Shown: positions 9,031 to 17,564 of the stretch, piece after piece
How the letters are laid out: every line of letters starts with the position of its first letter
Position numbering within the stretch: the stretch's first letter is position 1
Assembly (NCBI RefSeq): GCF_900143255.1
Contig: NZ_FRDI01000007.1
Span: 1-64,000, forward strand
Direction: 5' to 3'
Source of the DNA: Desulfovibrio litoralis DSM 11393
Lineage (GTDB): Bacteria; Desulfobacterota; Desulfovibrionia; Desulfovibrionales; Desulfovibrionaceae
Length of the DNA stretch: 64,000 nucleotides
The notes under the pieces: model-generated
The model's database searches: none
What the model was told of the DNA's origin: nothing
The model's input: the letters and a program-made list of their open reading frames with translations, nothing else
Made by a program: the position numbers and the translations under genes

Positions 9031-10947
9031 TTACGGTTTCTTTTTTAAGTTGTCTATTTTTTGTTGAATAAATTCAGGTTTCTCATGTTTTGCCTCAAGA
9101 GCACTTTTATATCCCTTTAAGGCTTCTTTTTTATCGCCCATCGCTTCGGCAATCATTCCATAATGTTCCCAAATAACCGACTCAACCGCATCTTTTCCCG
9201 ATAACTCAACAGCTCGTTTAATTAAATTCCAAGCTTTTTTATAGTCTTTTTTCTTAAATTTGACCCAAGCAAAAGAGTCAATTATATGAGGGTTATCGGG
9301 TGCTTGAGCATAGGCTCTTTCAAGTAGCTGGGCGGCCCTGTCCAAGTCTTTACCTTGTTCAGTCAGGGTATAGCCGACATAGTTTAAAGCACCTGCAAAA
9401 AATGGAAATTCTTTAACCAGTTCTTCCATTACTGCCAACGATTCATCAGAACGCCCCATTTCTTCCAAAACCGCTCCGTAAGAATAACGCAATTCCACAT
9501 CTTTTGGAAAATCTTTAAGAGCTTTATTTAAAAGATCAAGAGCTTTTTGATATTCCTTATCGCTGATATACATATCAGTTTTGATTTTTAAAAAATATAA
9601 ATTATTCGGCGTTTCTTTAATGGAGTTATCCAAAAATGCGATTGCTTCTTGTTTTTTGCCTTGATTAAGCAGAATATAAACAATCAAGTTGACGCTACCC
9701 TGATAAAACCTACTGTTTTGAGGAATAAGTTTTAAATATTTTAAGGCTGTATCGGCATCTTTTTTAGATTCATAGACAAGAGCCCCGAGTAAATAGTTTG
9801 CGTCTATTTTACGCACGGGAATTTCAAGAGCTTGTTTTGAATTTTCTTTGTTTTGCTGATTGCTTTGTTCAAAATTCAGCTTTACAGACATCTCGTCATT
9901 TTGTTCTTTTGAATCATACTTTCCGCTTAAAATGTTTTTCAACAAAAGCTCTGCCTGTTCATATTGTTTATTGGCATACATAACACTGGCAACATCTAAT
10001 AAAAACTCAACATTTTGCACAGAACCGTCTAAAACGCTATTAACGCCTTTAAAGTCATTCGCCTGTAGTAAGTCATAAATTAACGCCCCGTGATACTTAT
10101 CGTTATCCGGATCAAAATCAAAAACTTTTTTTCTCATCTCGGCGGCTTTATTCCAACGTTCTTGCTTTTCATATAAAGCTGCCAATGCCAAATAAGCTTG
10201 TTCAAAACTCGGAGCTTTTTCTACTGAACTTAAAAAAGATTTTTCCGCTTCATTAATTTTTGACTGGGCAAAAAGGGCTTGCCCAAGATAATAGTCTAAC
10301 AAAGGACCACGTTGTGAAATTTTGCGGATATATTGTTCGGCTTCCGAATTAAACCCCGATAACAAATAAAGCCTTGCTATCTCTTGTTGCAATTCTTTTT
10401 CTGTTCTAATTTGTTCTTGTTTATCAGCCTTTTTATTTTTCAACTCAGCTTTATTTTTATTATTTTTTTGATAATTCAATAATATGGCCAAAGCATCTTG
10501 ATAACGTTTTTCTTGAGTATAAATCTCTGCCAATAAATAATTTAAACGCTCGTCAAACGGAGCTTTTTTTAAACCGGAAAGGGCAATATCTTTAGCCTCG
10601 GCTACTTGTCCGTTTATCAACAACACAACAGCGACTTCTCCCAGTATATCAGGGGTTGGGTTAAGTTCAGATAAGGTTCTTGCCGCACTCAGGGCATCTT
10701 CCGTATTTTTTTCTGTTGTAGCACTAAACAACTTAAGTAATTGATATATTCTTTCTGAATCTTGCGACAACTTCCAATCAACCGGCGGACGTAAAGTAGC
10801 ACTTGTTGAGTTTGTAGAGCTTATTGCACAAGAAGAACAAACAAAAACTGTACAGAGCAAAGTAAAGCAAAGATAACAGAAAACGGACACACGTCTCATT
10901 ATAATAAAAATTCCCTTTAATAACGGAATATTAAGTTTAAAGTTCAT
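9031..10947 (-). CDS. Tetratricopeptide-repeat lipoprotein
   Basis: A 638-aa protein built of many TPR units from about residue 60 to the end (for example AEAKDIALSGLKKAPFDERL, KALDLLNKALKDFPKDVELR). The N-terminus is an export signal ending in VCSSC, a plausible lipobox with Cys at residue 40, so it is probably anchored in the envelope. Two starts are possible: the ATG at 10947 has AAGGATTGAT before it, while a second ATG 16 codons later gives a more usual lipoprotein signal with AAAGGGAA upstream. I keep the first. It lies 28 nt after the sigma-factor gene on the same strand. Large TPR lipoproteins of this kind act as scaffolds, often for outer-membrane or polysaccharide machinery; the partner is unknown. 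Confidence 0.8.
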   Translation of the reverse strand: MNFKLNIPLLKGIFIIMRRVSVFCYLCFTLLCTVFVCSSCAISSTNSTSATLRPPVDWKLSQDSERIYQLLKLFSATTEKNTEDALSAARTLSELNPTPDILGEVAVVLLINGQVAEAKDIALSGLKKAPFDERLNYLLAEIYTQEKRYQDALAILLNYQKNNKNKAELKNKKADKQEQIRTEKELQQEIARLYLLSGFNSEAEQYIRKISQRGPLLDYYLGQALFAQSKINEAEKSFLSSVEKAPSFEQAYLALAALYEKQERWNKAAEMRKKVFDFDPDNDKYHGALIYDLLQANDFKGVNSVLDGSVQNVEFLLDVASVMYANKQYEQAELLLKNILSGKYDSKEQNDEMSVKLNFEQSNQQNKENSKQALEIPVRKIDANYLLGALVYESKKDADTALKYLKLIPQNSRFYQGSVNLIVYILLNQGKKQEAIAFLDNSIKETPNNLYFLKIKTDMYISDKEYQKALDLLNKALKDFPKDVELRYSYGAVLEEMGRSDESLAVMEELVKEFPFFAGALNYVGYTLTEQGKDLDRAAQLLERAYAQAPDNPHIIDSFAWVKFKKKDYKKAWNLIKRAVELSGKDAVESVIWEHYGMIAEAMGDKKEALKGYKSALEAKHEKPEFIQQKIDNLKKKP

Positions 10948-10975
10948 ATCAATCCTTATAAGTAACTAAAAAAAA

Positions 10976-12364
10976 TTATTCAACTATCCAACTTTCAGAA
11001 AAATCTTGTATATCTTTTGTTAAAAACTCTTTAAGTTTTTGCAATAAACGCGTTTCGATTTGCCTTACTCTTTCACGAGTAATATTATAACGCTCTCCTA
11101 TTTCTCTGAGCGTAACCGGGTCATCGGACAATAGCCTTTCGTTTAAAATACATACTTCTTTTTCGGATAAAAACGGTAAAATATCAGACAACTTATCTCG
11201 TATTATCAAAGATATTTCATGCGTTGCTATACTGTCTTCAACCCCAGGTCCAAGAGCGGGCAAAAAGTCTATGCGGCTGGCACCTTCTCCGTCTTGACTC
11301 ACGGTTAAATCAAGAGAAGAATCTTGCGAATCCAAGCGTTGTTCCATATCAACAATCTCTTCTTTGCTTACGTTTAAGTGTTTCGCAAGCATTTCGCTAT
11401 CAGGGTTAAAACCAAGAGCAATGAGCTTTTGTTTTTCTCTGTTGAGATTATAAAAAAGTTTTCGCTGGGCCTGGGTCGTACCGATTTTAACCATACGCCA
11501 GTTATCCATGATAAACTTTAAAATAAAAGCTTTAATCCAAAACGAGGCATAATATGAAAACTTTATACCTTTTTCAGGGTCAAATTTATTAACGGCACGA
11601 ATAAGACCGACATTTCCTTCTTGAATTAAATCAAGGACATTTTGCATCCAACGCCTTTGAAATTCCATAGCAATTTTAACAACCAAACGTAGATGGGCGG
11701 AAATTAACCTAAACGCAGCCTCTTGATCATTGTTTAAAGCTCGTCTTGCGAGTTCTTGCTCCTCGTCCGGGTGAATCAAAGGAAACTTGCTAATTGCCTG
11801 AATATAGGCATTTAAAGCATCACGCATGATCGGGCTTGCCACAAGGCGAACAGCGGGCAAGACGGCTTCGTCTCCCTCCAAATCAGAAGGAAAGCTTAAT
11901 AGATCAACGCTCGGGTCAAGGTCGCTTAACTCTAAACCGCTGTCTAACTCTACCTCATCATCGTTTTCTTCGCTCTCTTCCAAAAGTTCAGGCTCGATAA
12001 TGCCAGATTTTTCTTGTTTTTCCGAAGTGTTAGGCAAAGATTTTGACAAGAGTGGAGCCTCAACCTGAGCTTTCTTTCTTTTTTTATCTTTGGCTTTATA
12101 AGCCTCATTTTCAGGCACATCGCTTTTATCAATATCAAGTAACGGCTCGACTTTAGCCTTGCTTGTTTTATTGTCTTGCTTTCTTTTCTCTGACCCAGGC
12201 TTTGTCAAAAGCGGTTTAACATTTTCTTTAGAAACTTTTTGAGAAGCTTTTGGTAAATCAGGCAAAATATCAACCGCTACAGTCGTTTTTTGGCTCTTTT
12301 TTGTTTTTTGGGCTTTTGGTATTTTATTTTCCGCTACAGCTGGAACAATCGACTGTTTTGTCAT
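10976..12364 (-). CDS. rpoH: RNA polymerase sigma-32 family factor with long N-terminal extension
   Basis: Sigma-70 family protein of the heat-shock (RpoH) branch. The sigma core starts near residue 165. Region 2 is seen as LDLIQEGNVGLIRAVNKFDP, followed by the RpoH-type segment NWRMVKIGTTQAQRKLFYNL, and region 4 as LREIGERYNITRERVRQIE. At 462 aa it is far longer than the roughly 285-aa E. coli protein. The extra 160 residues are Lys/Ser/Pro-rich (1-110) and then strongly acidic (110-165), with no recognisable domain. AAGGACGTGAT precedes the ATG. It heads the minus-strand block that continues with the TPR lipoprotein. Assignment to RpoH rather than another alternative sigma rests on the RpoH-box-like QRKLFYNL. 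Confidence 0.85.
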   Translation of the reverse strand: MTKQSIVPAVAENKIPKAQKTKKSQKTTVAVDILPDLPKASQKVSKENVKPLLTKPGSEKRKQDNKTSKAKVEPLLDIDKSDVPENEAYKAKDKKRKKAQVEAPLLSKSLPNTSEKQEKSGIIEPELLEESEENDDEVELDSGLELSDLDPSVDLLSFPSDLEGDEAVLPAVRLVASPIMRDALNAYIQAISKFPLIHPDEEQELARRALNNDQEAAFRLISAHLRLVVKIAMEFQRRWMQNVLDLIQEGNVGLIRAVNKFDPEKGIKFSYYASFWIKAFILKFIMDNWRMVKIGTTQAQRKLFYNLNREKQKLIALGFNPDSEMLAKHLNVSKEEIVDMEQRLDSQDSSLDLTVSQDGEGASRIDFLPALGPGVEDSIATHEISLIIRDKLSDILPFLSEKEVCILNERLLSDDPVTLREIGERYNITRERVRQIETRLLQKLKEFLTKDIQDFSESWIVE

Positions 12365-12724
12365 ATCACGTCCTTACCCGTGCTTAAAAAATGCACTTAG
12401 TAATTTATACAAGCTTGAGTCATTAAGGATTAAAGCAAATTAGAAACAATAATATTCTCATTCCACAATATAAACAATATCTTGAAAATATTTTTAAACC
12501 ATTATACTGAAAATGCTTGATCATATCTTGATAAAATGCTTAAAACTTATTTATATTACAACTTTTCACGACATATTTCAATGTTTTTAATCACTAACTA
12601 ATTGCAACCAAGAAGTATGAAGGTTGTACATAAAGAATATCAATTATAAGTCGACTAATTCATAATATTATATTACAATAAAACTAACTGATATAAAATC
12701 TGTTTAGAAAGGAATAATACTACA
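12365..12724. other. Divergent intergenic region between rpoH-like gene and hybrid kinase
   Basis: About 360 nt, very AT-rich, no gene seen. On the plus strand CTTGAAAATATTTTTAAACC followed by ATTAT (12481-12505) loosely resembles a sigma-32 promoter, but the -10 half is poor. On the minus strand TTGAAA-17 nt-TAATAT is a weak sigma-70 candidate for the sigma gene. I support neither strongly. Confidence 0.3.
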
Positions 12725-15700
12725 ATGTATAACCAAATCAGCCAAGACGAATTAATGGCAACAAAAAATACTTTTCCTTTAAGTTATTCCATATTCCGCT
12801 CATACTTCATAATAGCCGTATTAATTATACTTGTTGTCGGTGGTGTGGCTTTTTATGCCAACCAAGAACATAAAACACAAACTATTAAAAATAATGGTCT
12901 TACACAATTGCATATTGCAAATAAATTTTTGCAAACCAAACTGGAATATCGAAAACAAGACCTTGCAAAAATTATTAACGTAACACAACAAAGCAAAGAA
13001 AAATATTCTCAATTACAAAGAGAGCTTGATTCTCGTGTAAAGTTTTTAAATACAAGCTATATAGAGCTTGTTGATCAAAACGGAAAAAAAACAATCTTTG
13101 CCGGAGAAATACCCGATATAACTTCAGCATTAACCAATCAAGCCGTTTCCACTACTCCAAAAGTCTTGGAACAAATGAAAAACGCCCAAGATATTGTTGA
13201 TATAGTCAGCATAAATAACCAAAATTATTTTCAAGTAGCACAGCCGATTAAACTCGACAAAACAGGTAACGCCACTAACTATTTGTTTATTTATGAAAAA
13301 ATATCTCCGGAATTGCTCTATACTTTGGAAAAACTCACAGATGTAAAAGTAAACGTAATGACGCCGGAAGCATTTAACGGTAGCTATCAAGCAAATACAA
13401 CAACAAACTCAAACCAAACCACCACGAGCCAACTGCCTTTTGCATTACCAATAAACATTCCTCAAACAATTGTTTCGAGTAATTTACCAATACAGCTTAT
13501 CGAAAAAGATGCCGACGGCGTTCAAGTAATGGTCAATTACGGCCCTGTTTTCAACGACAACAAAAATATTATCGGCTATTTGGTAACTTATGATTATAAT
13601 TTAACACCAAACGAAGCACCGTTTTTTATCTTGTTTTTAAGTATTGCCACAGCTTTAGCTTTTATCGTCATTCTAATCGGAGCTTATAATACACGAAAAG
13701 TAAACACCCCGCTAAACGCAATTCATAACGCTTGTGCCAAAGTTTTAGTCGGTACAATTGATTCACTTGAAGGAATAACAAAAGCCTGGGAAACCTATCA
13801 AGGGCAAAAACGCCTTGGTGCTATTTACTATCAAATACAAAACGTAATCGCTCTGGTTGGACAGCTAAAACAAAAGATAGAAAATTCCTCTCGAGAAAAA
13901 AATGCTTTACTCTTAGATTTTACTGAAAGTAAAGACATCATACAAAAATTAACCCACGATAAAGACCTCGCCGAACAAAACTATGAACAAATCTTTGATG
14001 ATGCACCGCAAGGGTTGTTCCATATTAATGCCAATGGAGAACTTATTAGGGTTAATAAAAGCTTTTCGGCTTTGTTAGGTTACGACAACCCCGAACAGTT
14101 GATCTCAGAAACTCAATCGCTTAGTCGCCATCTTTATTCAGGGATCAAAGAGTGGGAATTAATAAGAACCAATCTTCAAAACACTTCTCTTTATATTAAT
14201 ACGATTAACTTGTTGCGTAAAAATCAAGAGCCTATACACGTTAATATAATTATTAAAATTAAAGGGCAAAACAGTACAAATAACCAAACTGTTTACGAAG
14301 GTTCGATTACTGACCTTTCTGAAAAAATGCGTATGCGTGAGTTAGAAAACAAATGTAAAGTAGCAGACTCGGCAAGCACGGCAAAAAGCCAGTTTTTAGC
14401 ACGCATGAGCCATGAAATAAGAACGCCGCTTAACGCTATTATCGGAATGGCTGAGCTTTTGTCTGAAACAAGGCTAAACGAGGAACAAACAGAATACAAC
14501 TCTATTTTAAAAAATGCCGGAACCAATCTTTTAGGTGTAATTAATGAAATTCTTGACTTTTCCAAAATAGAATCAGGAAAACTGCAACTTGAAAAAATAG
14601 CCGTAGACCTAAAAGAATTAATAAAAGACATACAACAACAATTTAGCCTCCTCACAAGCAATAAAGGTCTTAACTTTATTGTTAATATTGACCCAAATCT
14701 ACCACAAAAAGTGGCTTGCGACCCTTTAAGATTAAGACAAATTATTAACAATCTTTTGGCAAACGCCCTAAAATTTACTAGCGTTGGCAATATTACCCTT
14801 GACGTTAAACTCGACACAAATGCACCAAAAGAAATCGGTGCAAGTACGGTTATCTTTACGATCTCAGATACGGGAATAGGAATTCCGCAAAACAGACAGG
14901 CTCAAGTATTTGAAGACTTTACCCAAGCCGATGCCTCAACCGCAAGACAATTTGGCGGTTCAGGGCTTGGTTTGTCTATTTGTAAAATTCTAATTGATAT
15001 GATGGGCGGAAACATTTCGCTTAGTAGCGAAGAACAAAAAGGAACTTGCATTCAGGTGGTCTTACGCTTGGAAAATCTTCCCGATACCTTGGAAGACGGC
15101 TCTAAAATGATTCCTGAGTTGGCTTTGCAAAATACAAACGAAAATAAATACAGCTCAAACATACAAACAGAAGTAACTCAAACTATTGGCGTTCCTATCA
15201 ATACTCTTGCGTCTCCCAATATTCCACCAAGTAACTCTGCCTCTAACTTTGATCAACAACCTCAAATACGCTATGAAACGCCGCCTTTAAAACAAGAAGC
15301 AAAACTACCGGAATATCTGGCTTCGCTCTTTACAGCCGACACAGATTTCAACACAGATTACGGACAAACAGCGGCAACAGAGCGAACAGCTCCGCTTAAA
15401 ATACTGCATGTTGAAGACAACCTTAACAACAGACAAATATTCTCTCTTTACTTGCGTTCTACCAATCATATGTTAGTAGAAGCACATAACGGGGCGGAAG
15501 CCATAGAAGCCTTTAAACATCATACTTTTGATGTAATTTTTATGGATATTGAAATGCCAATAATGGACGGTTATCAAGCAACACGCATTCTAAGAGCAAT
15601 GGAACAAGAACAAGGGTTACCGCAAACTCCGATTTTGGCGATTACGGCTCATGTTCTGCCGGAGGCAAGAGAACGCATGTTTATGGCGGGTTGTAACGAT

Positions 15701-15775
15701 TTTATTCCAAAACCTTACCATAAAGCAGAAATCTTAAAAATGATTGACAAATATAGTAGTTATAAACAACAATAA
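12725..15775 (+). CDS. Hybrid sensor histidine kinase with PAS and receiver domains
   Basis: Membrane-bound hybrid kinase of 1016 aa. A membrane segment at about residues 26-46 and another at about 300-322 bracket a periplasmic sensor of the Cache size. A PAS domain follows (about 425-545, YEQIFDDAPQGLFHINANGE). The HisKA box MSHEIRTPLNAI carries the phosphorylated His563. The HATPase domain shows the N box (RLRQIINNLLANALKFT), DTGIGIP and GGSGLGLS. The C-terminal receiver (about 890-1012) has the acidic pair VEDN and phospho-acceptor Asp941 in MDIEMP. AAAGGAATAA lies upstream of the ATG. An HD-domain gene follows immediately. Signal and downstream partner are unknown. Confidence 0.92.
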   Translation: MYNQISQDELMATKNTFPLSYSIFRSYFIIAVLIILVVGGVAFYANQEHKTQTIKNNGLTQLHIANKFLQTKLEYRKQDLAKIINVTQQSKEKYSQLQRELDSRVKFLNTSYIELVDQNGKKTIFAGEIPDITSALTNQAVSTTPKVLEQMKNAQDIVDIVSINNQNYFQVAQPIKLDKTGNATNYLFIYEKISPELLYTLEKLTDVKVNVMTPEAFNGSYQANTTTNSNQTTTSQLPFALPINIPQTIVSSNLPIQLIEKDADGVQVMVNYGPVFNDNKNIIGYLVTYDYNLTPNEAPFFILFLSIATALAFIVILIGAYNTRKVNTPLNAIHNACAKVLVGTIDSLEGITKAWETYQGQKRLGAIYYQIQNVIALVGQLKQKIENSSREKNALLLDFTESKDIIQKLTHDKDLAEQNYEQIFDDAPQGLFHINANGELIRVNKSFSALLGYDNPEQLISETQSLSRHLYSGIKEWELIRTNLQNTSLYINTINLLRKNQEPIHVNIIIKIKGQNSTNNQTVYEGSITDLSEKMRMRELENKCKVADSASTAKSQFLARMSHEIRTPLNAIIGMAELLSETRLNEEQTEYNSILKNAGTNLLGVINEILDFSKIESGKLQLEKIAVDLKELIKDIQQQFSLLTSNKGLNFIVNIDPNLPQKVACDPLRLRQIINNLLANALKFTSVGNITLDVKLDTNAPKEIGASTVIFTISDTGIGIPQNRQAQVFEDFTQADASTARQFGGSGLGLSICKILIDMMGGNISLSSEEQKGTCIQVVLRLENLPDTLEDGSKMIPELALQNTNENKYSSNIQTEVTQTIGVPINTLASPNIPPSNSASNFDQQPQIRYETPPLKQEAKLPEYLASLFTADTDFNTDYGQTAATERTAPLKILHVEDNLNNRQIFSLYLRSTNHMLVEAHNGAEAIEAFKHHTFDVIFMDIEMPIMDGYQATRILRAMEQEQGLPQTPILAITAHVLPEARERMFMAGCNDFIPKPYHKAEILKMIDKYSSYKQQ

Positions 15776-15830
15776 ACAACACCTCGATTTTATTCAGGGT
15801 TTCTCTCATCTTTTACAAGAAATAAAACAT

Positions 15831-16490
15831 ATGCCACAAAATACTTATCTTGGAACAAACCTTCCGGAAAAAATATTTGCAATTAACTATAACAAATATA
15901 ACTATACCGGTAGCCAAAGCCCTTCAACCGGTCTTTTCCCTACCAACGAAGAGTGTTTTTCACTTTGGAAAAAATATGAAATGCCTCAGCATATTCAAGA
16001 GCACAGCACAAGTGTTGCCAAAGTAGCCGACACAATCGCCACAATAATTAAAGAACAAAATATTAAGATCAACCTTGACGAAATACACGCCGCCGCCTTA
16101 TTACACGATCTGGCAAAACATTATTGTATTCAGTTCGGCGGAAGCCATGCTCAACTCGGAGCGTCTTGGGTCATTAAAGAAACAAGAAACCATCGTATCG
16201 GTCAGGCGGTTTTACATCATGTTTATTGGCCTTTTACCCCAAACATTTTTGAAGATGCTTGGCTTATGCCCTTAATTATTGTTTATGCCGATAAAAGAGT
16301 AAAACATCACCAAATCGTCAGTCTTGAAGAACGTTATGACGATTTAATCAACAGATACGGAAAAACCAAAGAAATTATCGAACGCATAAAATTATCACAA
16401 AAACAAGGTACTGATTTAGAAAAAGCCTTGAGCGAACGTTTTGGAGTAAACCTCAATGAATATTCTTTTAATAGCGGGCGGTTGGTCTAG
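15831..16490 (+). CDS. HD-domain protein
   Basis: A 219-aa soluble protein of the HD superfamily of metal-dependent phosphohydrolases. The metal-binding His-Asp pair is seen in ALLHDLAKHY, with a preceding His in the MPQHIQEHS region and a later HHVYW. HD proteins of this small type hydrolyse nucleotides or act on phosphoesters; the substrate cannot be read here. The ATG at 15831 is used; an upstream in-frame TTG would overlap the kinase gene by 32 nt. The 3' end overlaps the ddl start by 35 nt, so translation of the two is probably coupled. Confidence 0.75.
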   Translation: MPQNTYLGTNLPEKIFAINYNKYNYTGSQSPSTGLFPTNEECFSLWKKYEMPQHIQEHSTSVAKVADTIATIIKEQNIKINLDEIHAAALLHDLAKHYCIQFGGSHAQLGASWVIKETRNHRIGQAVLHHVYWPFTPNIFEDAWLMPLIIVYADKRVKHHQIVSLEERYDDLINRYGKTKEIIERIKLSQKQGTDLEKALSERFGVNLNEYSFNSGRLV

Positions 16491-17379
16491 CGAACGTGAT
16501 GTTTCTTTATCGGGAGCTGTGGGAATAAAATCAGCCTTACAGCGTCTTGGACATCAAGTAACCTTTTTTGACCCAAAAATTTCACTAAACGGTTTAACAA
16601 AAGCCGTTAAAAATCAAGATTTTGCCTTTATCAACCTACATGGTTGTCCGGGAGAAGACGGGCTTATCCAAGCCATGCTCGAAGCATTAAAATGTCCTTA
16701 TCAAGGCAGTAATCCGGCCGGTTCTTTTTTGGCTCTAAATAAAGCCGCCGCAAAAGAATTGTTTCGCCATGCGAACCTTCCAACCGCAGATTGGGAGCTT
16801 TTAAGCACCAAACCCCAAAAAAATTGGCGTCCGACTTTTGAATATCCTGTTTTTATAAAATCAAACACAGGCGGTTCAAGTCTCGAACTTGCTAAAATCA
16901 ATAACGAAACAGAATTAGCAAACAGCTTGGATACGCTTTTAAACAGCCCAAAAGAATTTATTGTCGAACCAAATATAGAAGGCGTTGAAATAACTTGCGG
17001 AATTTTAGACGAGACCCCGCTTCCCCCTATCCTTATACGCCCAAAAATCGCCAACTCTGATTTTTTTGATTATAAAAGTAAATATACCAAAGGCGGAGCC
17101 GAAGAAATATGTCCCGCACCAATTAGCAAAGAGCTTACCGAAGAAATACAAGCTCTTACTCTTAAAGCTCATAAATTACTCGGTTTAAGCGATTATAGTC
17201 GTGCTGATTTTATCTTGGACAAAAACGAAAAACTCTGGCTTTTAGAAGTCAACACACTGCCCGGAATGACTCCCACAAGTTTAATTCCACAAGAAGCCGC
17301 CGCTATCGGCTTAGATTATGACGCTTTGGTTTCAAAATTAATTGATTTGGGCTTAAGAAAAAAACAATATCTCAAATAA
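16456..17379 (+). CDS. ddl: D-alanine--D-alanine ligase
   Basis: ATP-grasp enzyme that joins two D-alanines for the peptidoglycan precursor, in the cytoplasm. It has 307 aa, the usual bacterial Ddl length. Landmarks are the N-terminal GGWSSERDVSLSG, LHGCPGEDG, the substrate-loop region and the C-terminal metal-binding segment LLEVNTLPGMTPTSLIP. It overlaps the HD-domain gene by 35 nt. It is not inside a mur/fts cluster here, which is common outside the dcw operon for Ddl paralogues. Confidence 0.93.
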   Translation: MNILLIAGGWSSERDVSLSGAVGIKSALQRLGHQVTFFDPKISLNGLTKAVKNQDFAFINLHGCPGEDGLIQAMLEALKCPYQGSNPAGSFLALNKAAAKELFRHANLPTADWELLSTKPQKNWRPTFEYPVFIKSNTGGSSLELAKINNETELANSLDTLLNSPKEFIVEPNIEGVEITCGILDETPLPPILIRPKIANSDFFDYKSKYTKGGAEEICPAPISKELTEEIQALTLKAHKLLGLSDYSRADFILDKNEKLWLLEVNTLPGMTPTSLIPQEAAAIGLDYDALVSKLIDLGLRKKQYLK

Positions 17380-17383
17380 ATAT

Positions 17384-17539
17384 GAGACTTTTACATAATA
17401 GGCTCAACCTGAAATAAAAAATTAATTAATTTTTCCTGTAAAATTGGTGAGTTTTGTGCTTTAAGGCGTTTTATGCGATGTGCAAGCAGGGCATAAGAGA
17501 TAACAAAGAACGCAAAACGGAATTTTACAACGGTCTTTA
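17384..17539 (+). repeat. Dispersed three-palindrome element, short copy
   Basis: About 156 bp directly after ddl. It begins with the degenerate hairpin GAGACTTTTACATAATAGGC, contains TTTTTCCTGTAAAATTGGTG, the central palindrome around GCGTTTTATGCGATGTG, and ends CGCAAAACGGAATTTTACAA then CGGTCTTTAA. Compared with the other copies the GGAG and ATG of the right end are mutated (GGAA, ACG). Confidence 0.7.
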
Positions 17540-17564
17540 ATATGATAAAGAATAAGAGTCAAAA

